NCBI GenBank assembly: GCA_015233155.1
Contig: JADFYG010000001.1
Span: 62,001 to 126,000 of the forward strand
Source of the DNA: Candidatus Rifleibacteriota bacterium
Lineage (GTDB): Bacteria; Muiribacteriota; Ozemobacteria; Ozemobacterales; Ozemobacteraceae
Reading direction: 5' to 3'
Length of the DNA stretch: 64,000 bases
Of the stretch, positions 53,586 to 61,710 are shown in pieces. The position numbers and the translations under genes were made by a program. The notes beneath the pieces are model-generated. The model ran no database searches, was not told where the DNA came from, and worked only from the letters and a program-made list of their open reading frames with translations. Position 1 is the stretch's first letter; the number at the start of each line of letters is the position of its first letter.

Positions 53586-55040
53586 TTATATTGATTTAAG
53601 CTGAATGTTTCTGGAAATGGTATTTCCGTATGAAAGTGTTGCTTCAATCAAAGCATCTATATCATCCGAAGTCGTACGGTGATTGACAATTGCCGCTCGA
53701 ATGGCAAGATGGCCATTGATGGTTGTTGTTGAAGGTGCAGCGATTCCTGATTCCTGAACTGCTATTACGATGTCCGAATTCAAGCGATCTGTGTATTCAC
53801 CGCGATATCGGAAGCAGACAATATTCAGTTCAACCGGAGCAAGCAATTCCAGCATTGGTTCTCTTTCTATTCGCTGCTTCATATATTGTGCAAGTTCACA
53901 GGTGCCGGCAATCATTTTGCCAAGCTTTTCAGCACCATATGCCTGGAATGTAAACCAGGTCTTGAGTGCCCTGAACCCACGGGATAAGTCGGGGCCAAAA
54001 TCGCAGGGCCACGGTGAGCCGGCGGCCATCCCTCGCGCCTCTCGCTTTAAATAAGCTACCGGTGATGCGAACGTGTTTTTATGAAGAGTTCCGTCCCTGA
54101 CGAGTATAAATCCGGCATCGTAAGGGACTTGCCCCCACTTATGAAAATCGAAAGCGATGGAATCGGCACGCTCAATTCCAGATAGGCGTGGAGCTATATC
54201 CGGCGCAAGCATGGCTAGGGCACCGTAAGCTCCGTCAATATGAAATCTGAGTCGTTCCCGCTGAGCAATATCGGCAATGGCAGCAAGATTGTCTATAGCC
54301 CCAACATCGACAGTTCCGGCCGATCCAACAATTAGAAAAGGCGTTAGTGAGGCATTTTTATCGTTTGTAATTGCCTGTTCCAATGCACTGATGTCAATCT
54401 GGTATCGGTCATTCATGGGAATGATTCTTAAGCCATCTTTTCCAATTCCGGATAAATCCATTGCCTGAGCGATGCAACCGTGAGCACCAGCCGAAGTATA
54501 TGCGATCAGTCGCTTATTGGTCGCGGCGATGCCGTGCCTACGTACATCCGGACCTATTGCCTCGGTCCGTGCAACTAGAATGGCTATCAGATTAGCTATT
54601 GAGGTGCCGGTAACAAAAAGTCCGCTGGCAGTGTCGGGAAAACTGAACAATTCACGCATCCACTGTATGACCTGACGTTCTACCTCGACCGGTATCTGAT
54701 CACGCCCGCCAAGGTTTGAATTCAACCCGGCCGCCAGCATCTCCGCAAGCATGCCGACCGGAGTTCCCCCGCCATGAACCCAGCCCATAAAGCCGGGATG
54801 TGCATTTCCAACAGAAAACGGAAGAATATCCTGCATGAACGTTTTATGGATTGACGCCAGATCGGTTGGTTTTCGCGGTAATGGTTGTCGGAATATATCA
54901 CGTATGCATTGAGGAATCGGCTGCCAGACCGGACGCTCACGTATATGTTCAGTAAAGTCCATAATATCATCGAGCATGCGGTGTGCCTGACTACGGAAAT
55001 CGCTCCAGTCCGATGGATCAAGCGTGTCTTTATATGTCAC
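53586..55040 (-). CDS. PLP-dependent amino acid decarboxylase (group II, aromatic/acidic type)
   Basis: 484 residues from a GTG start with AAGGG upstream. Group II signatures: YTSAGAHGC (H187), the aspartate D269 in FHIDGAYGALAM, and the PLP lysine K301 in FDFHKWGQVPYDAG; the N-terminal HPGFMGWVHGGGTPVGM and NSNLGG also match DDC-type decarboxylases. They remove CO2 from aromatic amino acids, glutamate or others; the exact substrate cannot be read. The flanking histidine and tryptophan (HKW instead of the common HKW/HKA) fit both DDC and related bacterial enzymes. It probably begins the trio with the ATP-grasp and class V-like genes. Confidence 0.83.
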   Translation of the reverse strand: MTYKDTLDPSDWSDFRSQAHRMLDDIMDFTEHIRERPVWQPIPQCIRDIFRQPLPRKPTDLASIHKTFMQDILPFSVGNAHPGFMGWVHGGGTPVGMLAEMLAAGLNSNLGGRDQIPVEVERQVIQWMRELFSFPDTASGLFVTGTSIANLIAILVARTEAIGPDVRRHGIAATNKRLIAYTSAGAHGCIAQAMDLSGIGKDGLRIIPMNDRYQIDISALEQAITNDKNASLTPFLIVGSAGTVDVGAIDNLAAIADIAQRERLRFHIDGAYGALAMLAPDIAPRLSGIERADSIAFDFHKWGQVPYDAGFILVRDGTLHKNTFASPVAYLKREARGMAAGSPWPCDFGPDLSRGFRALKTWFTFQAYGAEKLGKMIAGTCELAQYMKQRIEREPMLELLAPVELNIVCFRYRGEYTDRLNSDIVIAVQESGIAAPSTTTINGHLAIRAAIVNHRTTSDDIDALIEATLSYGNTISRNIQLKSI

Positions 55041-55202
55041 CTGGTTACCCTTTGTCCTGAAGGTTCCTGCAAAATTCGCGACAAGGAATAGTTATTTGCT
55101 CCGGCACAGGATGGGAATATTTTTCGATCAGTTTGCAGGTTGCTCTTATAAGATAGGAATTTGCTGTTTTTCACACGAAGTATAGCATACGAATAATTAC
55201 AT

Positions 55203-55230
55203 TCAAGTAATCAGTGCTGCCAGTCGATAA
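55203..55230 (+). promoter_or_regulatory. Possible sigma28 (FliA) promoter for flgK
   Basis: TCAAGTAA at 55203-55210 and GTCGATAA at 55223-55230, 12 bases apart. The -10 box matches the consensus GCCGATAA in 7 of 8 positions and the -35 box fits 5 of 8, though the spacer is one base longer than usual. Predicted leader about 76 bases. FlgK is a late gene, so control by FliA would be expected. Confidence 0.5.
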
Positions 55231-55312
55231 TGATTATAGGGAAAAAGGATTTTCCCTCGAGGCCCGTCGCCATAAGAAATGGAAGAAAGCGGGTTTCCGG
55301 AGGCAGACATAC

Positions 55313-57316
55313 ATGAGTTCAACTTTCTTCGGCATTGAACTTGGCAAGCGAGCAATCATGGCTCAGCGCACGTCTATGGACGTAACTTCTCAGAATATCG
55401 CCAACGCAAATACCGACGGTTATTCGCGGCAAAGGGCTGATTTGACCGCAACTGCACCATGGTCGACTCCGGACATGTATAACGGAACGACCCTGATGCA
55501 AGTCGGAACGGGTGTCGGGGTTGATCAGATCAAGAATTTTCGCGACGCATTCATAGACACTAAAATTACAAAGGAAACCAGTACTCTCGCGAAACAGACG
55601 GCCTCGGATGACATTATGAAGCAGGTGGAATCAATCATGAATGAACCAGGTACGACAAACATTCGTGATCAGCTCGATAAATTCTGGGCGTCATGGCAAA
55701 ATCTTTCGGTCAATCCATCAGATACTGCTTTGCGCGCCAATGTGAAAGAAGAAGGCGATGCTCTTGTCGCTCAGTTCAAGGATGTCGATTCTCAGCTGCG
55801 CAGGTTGCAAGGCACTCCCGACCATTCCATGCAAGGCAGTATCGAGAATCAGCTCGAGGATTCCCTGAGTCAGGTCAACGCCTATGGGCAACAGATCGCT
55901 AACTTGAATGTGCAGATAGGAAAGGCGGAGACGGGCCAGGGACAAGCTAACGATCTGCGTGATAAGCGGCAGGTGCTCGTGGAAAAATTGGCGAACCTGG
56001 TGAACGCGGAAACCTCAACCGACTCAAAGGGACTTCTCTCGATACGGGTAGGGCGTCACATGCTGGTTGATAACGGCCATTTCAGTGGCCTTTACATGAC
56101 GACAAAGACGAGCGACGATCCAGGAACGATAAGCGACAGCAAGGATTATCCGAATTTTTCCGATCACCCGGAAATTGCTGATGCCATAACTACCAACACG
56201 ACCGATAATCGCAATCTGACTGTCAGTGTTGAGCAGACTGCCCAGGCCGAGCGTCAATACTCATTTTTAACGTTCCACCCTTTAAACGGGCCACTTTCCA
56301 ATTTTGGCGCCAGCAGCGGTAATTTCACTGTCAATGGCAGAACTTTTCAACTGGACGCTCAGACCACCGACATGAATGGCCTGGTAAAAATGATCAATGA
56401 TGCGAATATAAACGTAAACGCCAAGGTCAATGAAGCGGGACAACTGGTCATGGAATCTGCTCTCACCGGTACGGCAAATACGATTTCCCTGAAGGACGGG
56501 ACCAGCAATATTGGAACTATTTTGAATCTGAAAGAGGACGTGAAGGCCAGGGATGCCATTTTTGTCGTCAATGGACATCAATATGTGACTGCAGAAAACA
56601 AAGTGACTGATGCTATTCCCGGTGTGACCTTGTTGATTAAAAAATCGGGTGTGGCAAATATGAACCTGGAGCCAATAGTAACCGGAGGCAAAATCAAGGG
56701 GCTCCTTGAAACGCGTGATGGAAACGTTAAAACACTGCGGGATCAACTTGATGAGATGGCATATAAGCTCGTTACAGAGGTCAATGCAGTTCACCGCCAG
56801 GGTTTTGGACTGGATGGGGTGAGCGGGCGTAATTTCTTCAAGCCCATTACGACCACGGATCCAAACAAACCATATCTTGACGCAGTGAAAAATCTCGCCC
56901 TTGATGACAGCATCACCAGTGATGGTACTGGCATTGCCGCTGCTAAAGGCAGTTATCTGAATCCAACTGATTGTCTGCCTTCATATAACGGCGACGGAGA
57001 CGGGAGCAACGCCATTGCTATCGCTCAGGTCGCACAGAAAGACTTCTTTTTCGACGGAAAGGCGACATTCAGTGATTTTATAAATAAAGCCGTGACACAA
57101 GTCGCGACTGACAGCCAGACGACCGGCAGCGAAAAGTCATACAGCAACGATCTCATGACACAGCTCAAATCAGAGCGAGACTCAGTTCAGGGCGTTAACC
57201 TGGACGAAGAACTCACGAATATCATCAAATTCCAGCAGGCCTATAACGCAGCTTCTAAAGTTGTTGCCACGGTCGATGCCATGCTCGATAAAATCATCAA
57301 CGGCATGCTGACGTAG
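55313..57316 (+). CDS. flgK: Flagellar hook-associated protein 1 FlgK
   Basis: 667 residues from the ATG at 55313, with GGAGG 9 bases upstream; the ORF extends 33 codons earlier. N terminus SSTFFGIELGKRAIMAQRTS followed by MDVTSQNIANANTDGYSRQR is the FlgK/FlgE-type rod-hook motif, and the C terminus (VNLDEELTNIIKFQQAYNAA, then ASKVVATVDAMLDKIINGML) forms the matching helix that packs against it. In between, FlgK-like beta domains with an NxTVxGxxFxLD motif. It is the junction between hook and filament. No obvious glycosylation motif; 67 bases before flgL. Confidence 0.92.
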   Translation: MSSTFFGIELGKRAIMAQRTSMDVTSQNIANANTDGYSRQRADLTATAPWSTPDMYNGTTLMQVGTGVGVDQIKNFRDAFIDTKITKETSTLAKQTASDDIMKQVESIMNEPGTTNIRDQLDKFWASWQNLSVNPSDTALRANVKEEGDALVAQFKDVDSQLRRLQGTPDHSMQGSIENQLEDSLSQVNAYGQQIANLNVQIGKAETGQGQANDLRDKRQVLVEKLANLVNAETSTDSKGLLSIRVGRHMLVDNGHFSGLYMTTKTSDDPGTISDSKDYPNFSDHPEIADAITTNTTDNRNLTVSVEQTAQAERQYSFLTFHPLNGPLSNFGASSGNFTVNGRTFQLDAQTTDMNGLVKMINDANINVNAKVNEAGQLVMESALTGTANTISLKDGTSNIGTILNLKEDVKARDAIFVVNGHQYVTAENKVTDAIPGVTLLIKKSGVANMNLEPIVTGGKIKGLLETRDGNVKTLRDQLDEMAYKLVTEVNAVHRQGFGLDGVSGRNFFKPITTTDPNKPYLDAVKNLALDDSITSDGTGIAAAKGSYLNPTDCLPSYNGDGDGSNAIAIAQVAQKDFFFDGKATFSDFINKAVTQVATDSQTTGSEKSYSNDLMTQLKSERDSVQGVNLDEELTNIIKFQQAYNAASKVVATVDAMLDKIINGMLT

Positions 57317-57383
57317 CCATTTTCGGACCGGCGAGGAAGAAAGGTCAGAAAACCGTTTTCCCGTCTGAATTAAGGAGGCAAAC

Positions 57384-60300
57384 ATGGACCGTATTTCAAC
57401 CTCATGGGTGACAAGTTCTTTTCTGAATGTTCTGAATCGTAATCAGGAAGAGTTGTCGAAGATGCAGATCAAAATCAGTTCAGGGAAACAGATCATTCAG
57501 GCTTCAGAAAACCCGGTTAATAATGCGCTGAGCATGCAGAGTCAGACTGATCTTTTCCAGCACACGCAGTATCTTTCAAACATCGATCGGACAAAGGAAT
57601 GGCTGGACAGCACCGATGGTACAATGACTGACATCGAAAGCACGATGCAACGTGTTCGCGAACTCGCTGTTCAGGGAGCAAACGATACGCTCGTTCAGAC
57701 AGATCGGGATGCGATAGGTGGAGAAATAAACCAACTCCTTCAGCATCTAGTGGACACTGGAAATACTGATGTTGCAGGGGAATATATTTTCTCGGGGAAT
57801 GATGTAAATACAAAGCCGCTTTCAACAGTCAGCGGTCAGACCACCGGAGCCATGACAAGCGTTGTTACCACCCTTGGGGAAACCCGCTTGAATCAAAATA
57901 TTTCGAATAGTGTCGATGTCGGATTCAATGGCGATAATAAAAAACTCATAACTGAAATCGACAGCGGCGTAACCATCGACAAGAACATCAGTGGCGCTGA
58001 CTTGTTCTATCGAGGAGCTCCAATTGTCCCGGAACCATCATTTGGAGAGCGTTCGCCGACTCTAAGTCCCATGCTCAACGTTGACGCTCTCAACGATGGT
58101 CGTGGCATGCAGCCAGGGCTCATTGTAATTACCGACTCCAACGGAATCGATCGCACTATTGATCTGAAGAGCGCGGTCCGGATTGATGATGTCGTAGCTC
58201 TTATCAATCAGTCCGGGTCATTCAAGGCGGGCATTCAGGAAACTCCGTCTGACACGGCAGCCGCGCTGGGCTTGTACCGCAATGGCGGCGCGACATCCAT
58301 TCTGGTCGGGCTTTCCGATCCAGCCATGCAAGCCCTGGCAACTCCTCTCGCTTCGCTCAATGGCGGACAAGGCATGCCCGCCGGATTTTTAAGCATAAAT
58401 ACTCGCGACGGCCGAAATCATCGACTCGATCTTTCGAGTGCACTCACAGTCGGAGACGTTGTGGACAAAATCAATGGTCTCGAAAACGGGGCCACCCTCA
58501 GTGCGAAATTCGATCCAATTCGCAATCGCCTGGAAATTACAGACAAAACCAGCGGCAGCAATGATTTTTCCATCGAGTCGAAAAAGAATCAGTTATATAT
58601 CGAGGATCTTCCTCCTCACACAGCTCTAGACCTAGGTCTTCTCAAAAATGCCGGAGCCGGAAACACTATCAATGCTACGTTTGATCCCGCGATCGAATCC
58701 GTTGCCACACCGCTGTCGGCACTCAATGCCGGCAAGGGAATCGAAACCGGTTATCTCAAGATTTCCCGCCATGATGGCACATCCGCAACGATTGATTTGA
58801 CAAAGTCTGTGACTGTTCAGGATGCAATCGACTCGATTAACACAGGCTTTGGATCTCCTCCCGGCCCGGTCGTTGCTGCATTCGACGCCACAAGCCGCAT
58901 GATCAGTCTCTCTGACACTACTGCCGGAGGAAATTCCTTTCGCGTAGAGGAAGTCACTCTTCCGGCTCCAGGTGCGACAACAGCTGCGAGTCTCGGTATA
59001 CTTCAGAATGCCGGAGGTGGCACCACAATCACCTCTATTGCTGATCCTGCAATCACATCCGGAGCCACCCTTTTATCCACCCTGAATAGTGGCGCTGGTA
59101 TTAGTCAGGGTTTTATTCGCATCAGCCGTCATGATGGCTCTTTCGAAACTATAGACTTGCATGACGCCAAAACCGTTCAGAATGTGGTCGACATGGTCAA
59201 TCTGCGATTTGACGGTCAGCCGGTAGCTGCATTCAACTCCGGAACCAATCGCATAGATTTCACAGACTCGACCCTTGGGACTCACGATTTTCGTATCGAG
59301 GAAAGTTCTCTTCCTATCAAGGTGCGTGAAGTATCGACGGTCGCGAACCCGCTGGGGCTATCCAAATCGGCTCAGGGAAGCTTGCTGATCGGAGATCAGG
59401 TTGGCATCGGTTTTCCGGCCACTACGGCACTTTCAGCACTGGTTCCGCCGCCTCAAAAGGGCTTTATCGAGATGAAAGGTTCGGATGGTAAGACTACCGA
59501 GGTCGACCTCAGCAATGTCACTACCATTCAGGACGTAGTCGACAAGATCAATGAAACCGGAAAATACACGGCCCGTTGGGATCAGGTTAAGGGGTGGTTC
59601 ACGGTTCAGGATAATAACGCGGTTCCAGGCGGCAATGGCATCACGATCGAGGAAAAGTCCAATACCGCGCGTGATCTGGGATTCCTCAATGGCAGTACGA
59701 ATCAATATCCTGACAAGATTTCAGGTGCGCCTATTCCCGTAAAAAACCTGCCCACACTTATAGGTTCACTTGATTTGAATCCGGCTGTCGATGGCAACAC
59801 TGAATTATCCACTCTGAATAACAGTCGCCAGTTCAACAAGGGAGTGCAGCTTGGCCGCATCAGGATAACCGACAAGGCCGGGCGATTTGCCACGATAGAT
59901 CTCAGAGGAGCCAAAACAGTTCAGGACGTCCTGAACAAGATAAACGATCCGGCAAACGGCATATATGTTGAAGCAAAAATAAACGCTAATCGCAACGGAA
60001 TCGAGCTGGATGACAAGAATCACGGTGCATCAGGATGGTTCCAGGTTGCGGATGTTGATTTCAGCGCAGCGTCGGATCTCGGGATCGCCGGGAAAACAAT
60101 AGACAATCGTCTCGTCGGGACCGATATCGACCCCGCCGTGACGGAGAAAACTTCGCTATCGCTGCTGCGTGTCGGCGAGGGCGGCGTTCCTACCGGAAAA
60201 GTCTTTGTTCAGAGCGGCGAATTTTCGGGCGAGATCGATTTGACAGGCGCCAAGACAGTTGGCGATCTGATGCAGAAGATTTCCACAACTGATACGCGTT

Positions 60301-60773
60301 TCAATCTTGCTGCCTGGATCGACGATGATGGCAAACGCCTCAATCTGACTAATACCAAGGGACAGCCATTCATCAAGGTGCGTGATCTCGGAAAACCGGA
60401 AGAGGCAGTAGCGTCAGCGATGGGACTTGGCGGCACCCGGGGAATATTTCAAACGCTCACCGATCTTCGCGACAGCTTGTTCCGTGGCGACGGAACAGCA
60501 ATATCTGTTCAAAGCATACGTGAAATATCCAGCGACCTAGAAAACACGCTGAAACTGCATGCTCAGGTAGGCGTCAAAACCAATCGCGTTGATGCCTCAA
60601 AAGAAAAACAAACAAATTTGTCATTAAATATAAACAAACTACTCAATTCTGTCGAGAATATAGACATGACGGAAGCAATCACTAAGATGACCACTCTGCA
60701 GACTGCCTTTTCGGCAGCTCTCCAGACGGGCGCTCGTGTTTTGCAGACTACTCTCATGGATTTCCTCAAGTAG
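57384..60773 (+). CDS. flgL: Oversized hook-associated protein 3 FlgL with seven internal repeats
   Basis: 1129 residues; ordinary FlgL has about 300. The N-terminal domain (MDRISTSWVTSSFLNVLNRN, ISSGKQIIQASENPVNNALS, AVQGANDTLVQTDRDAIGGE and GNTDVAGEYIFSGND) and the C-terminal domain (LGGTRGIFQTLTDLRDSL, then TEAITKMTTLQTAFSAALQT) are normal FlgL. Residues about 225-975 are an insertion of seven repeats of roughly 100 residues, each with a short core: L-L-G-G as in LSxLNxGxGxxxG, then IxxxDGxxxxIDL, then a TVxDVVDxIN helix (a flagellin hook-IN-like motif). The repeats would project from the junction as extra domains. AAGGAGG precedes the ATG. Confidence 0.9.
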   Translation: MDRISTSWVTSSFLNVLNRNQEELSKMQIKISSGKQIIQASENPVNNALSMQSQTDLFQHTQYLSNIDRTKEWLDSTDGTMTDIESTMQRVRELAVQGANDTLVQTDRDAIGGEINQLLQHLVDTGNTDVAGEYIFSGNDVNTKPLSTVSGQTTGAMTSVVTTLGETRLNQNISNSVDVGFNGDNKKLITEIDSGVTIDKNISGADLFYRGAPIVPEPSFGERSPTLSPMLNVDALNDGRGMQPGLIVITDSNGIDRTIDLKSAVRIDDVVALINQSGSFKAGIQETPSDTAAALGLYRNGGATSILVGLSDPAMQALATPLASLNGGQGMPAGFLSINTRDGRNHRLDLSSALTVGDVVDKINGLENGATLSAKFDPIRNRLEITDKTSGSNDFSIESKKNQLYIEDLPPHTALDLGLLKNAGAGNTINATFDPAIESVATPLSALNAGKGIETGYLKISRHDGTSATIDLTKSVTVQDAIDSINTGFGSPPGPVVAAFDATSRMISLSDTTAGGNSFRVEEVTLPAPGATTAASLGILQNAGGGTTITSIADPAITSGATLLSTLNSGAGISQGFIRISRHDGSFETIDLHDAKTVQNVVDMVNLRFDGQPVAAFNSGTNRIDFTDSTLGTHDFRIEESSLPIKVREVSTVANPLGLSKSAQGSLLIGDQVGIGFPATTALSALVPPPQKGFIEMKGSDGKTTEVDLSNVTTIQDVVDKINETGKYTARWDQVKGWFTVQDNNAVPGGNGITIEEKSNTARDLGFLNGSTNQYPDKISGAPIPVKNLPTLIGSLDLNPAVDGNTELSTLNNSRQFNKGVQLGRIRITDKAGRFATIDLRGAKTVQDVLNKINDPANGIYVEAKINANRNGIELDDKNHGASGWFQVADVDFSAASDLGIAGKTIDNRLVGTDIDPAVTEKTSLSLLRVGEGGVPTGKVFVQSGEFSGEIDLTGAKTVGDLMQKISTTDTRFNLAAWIDDDGKRLNLTNTKGQPFIKVRDLGKPEEAVASAMGLGGTRGIFQTLTDLRDSLFRGDGTAISVQSIREISSDLENTLKLHAQVGVKTNRVDASKEKQTNLSLNINKLLNSVENIDMTEAITKMTTLQTAFSAALQTGARVLQTTLMDFLK

Positions 60774-60792
60774 GGGAGCGTTGACGGAGCAT

Positions 60793-61290
60793 ATGAAATT
60801 TGTAACGACCAGATTCGGTGAAATCGATGTCTCGAATGAAGACATCGTCCAGTTTCCCGAGGGATTGTTGGGATTCAATGAATTCCATCGCTTCGTCATA
60901 CTGAACTCGCAGGAAGGTAGTCCTTTCAGGTGGCTTCAATCTCTCGACGACGGCAATCTCGCATTTATCATTATTGAACCGCTTAACTTCCTGTTCTCAT
61001 ACGATCTGGATCTTGCGGATTCAGATGCGGCCTTTCTTGGACTTGAAAGAGCCGAAGATGCGGTTCTGTACTCCATCGTCACTGTACCGGAAAATGTTCG
61101 CGACATGACTGCCAATTTACAGGGACCTCTCGTAATAAATGCGATCAATAGAAAGGGCAGGCAGGTTATTTCGAGCAACGCAACACACTCGATCAAGGCC
61201 AATATCGTTGAAGAGATGGCCAAGCGCGAGAAAAAACTCAGTGAAGTCATGGGCTCCTTGGACTCCAAAAAATTGGAGGACAAGCGATAA
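60793..61290 (+). CDS. fliW: Flagellar assembly factor FliW
   Basis: 165 residues from the ATG at 60793, with GGAG seven bases upstream, 19 bases after flgL. Core FliW motifs: [60 protein letters not shown] and [12 protein letters not shown]. FliW binds flagellin C-terminal parts and also CsrA, so CsrA is released or held according to how much free flagellin there is. The C terminus has a charged extension ([20 protein letters not shown]). Its stop shares a base with the csrA start. Confidence 0.9.
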   Translation: MKFVTTRFGEIDVSNEDIVQFPEGLLGFNEFHRFVILNSQEGSPFRWLQSLDDGNLAFIIIEPLNFLFSYDLDLADSDAAFLGLERAEDAVLYSIVTVPENVRDMTANLQGPLVINAINRKGRQVISSNATHSIKANIVEEMAKREKKLSEVMGSLDSKKLEDKR

Positions 61291-61541
61291 TGCTGGTTTT
61301 AACCAGGAAAATCAACGAACGGATCATCATCGGTGATGACATCGAAATCGTCCTGGTGGATATAGGCAAAGATCAGGTCAAAATCGGTATCAATGCTCCG
61401 AAAACTGTAAAAGTGCATCGCTGGGAAGTATATGAAGAGATACAACGTGAAAACAAGGCCGCTGCAAAGAGCAAGGGTGCCGACCAGTTGAAATCCCTGC
61501 CGGATGACATTTTCAAGAATCTTGGAAAAAAAACGAAATAG
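61290..61541 (+). CDS. csrA: Translational regulator CsrA
   Basis: 83 residues. [20 protein letters not shown], then [20 protein letters not shown] is the RNA-binding dimer; GLTR-equivalent residues are normal (Leu4, Arg6 and the RWEVYE end). A C-terminal extension (residues 60-83, [20 protein letters not shown]) is longer than in E. coli. It binds GGA motifs in leader RNA and blocks ribosomes. Directly upstream of the flagellin gene and after fliW, as in many FliW-CsrA systems where it represses the flagellin mRNA. Confidence 0.94.
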   Translation: MLVLTRKINERIIIGDDIEIVLVDIGKDQVKIGINAPKTVKVHRWEVYEEIQRENKAAAKSKGADQLKSLPDDIFKNLGKKTK

Positions 61542-61710
61542 ACTATATGTGCGTGATTTCGAGTGAAAAACAAAGACAATTGCTAAAATCTGGCTTTAAC
61601 CACGGATTTCCGACCTAACGGAATGGGTTTGGGGAATCCGATGGAATCAGTAGACGGGGTACAAGCAATAAAAATGGCAAAGAACCCCGACAACGTATGG
61701 AGGCAACAGC
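61542..61710 (+). promoter_or_regulatory. fliC leader with several GGA motifs, probable CsrA-binding region
   Basis: Five GGA motifs: 61604-61606, 61620-61622, 61633-61635, ATGGA at 61641-61645 and ATGGAGG at 61697-61703, the last being the fliC ribosome site itself. GGATTTCC (61604-61611) and GGGGAATCC (61631-61639) could pair imperfectly and present the motif between them. I did not find a convincing sigma28 promoter in this stretch; transcription may come from within csrA or from the upstream operon. Confidence 0.55.

Noticed and set aside
61542-61710. Sigma28 promoter directly before fliC
   Set aside because: TAAA and CCGACCTAA-like words occur, but the spacing does not match the 11-base spacer between the consensus boxes; too weak to report.
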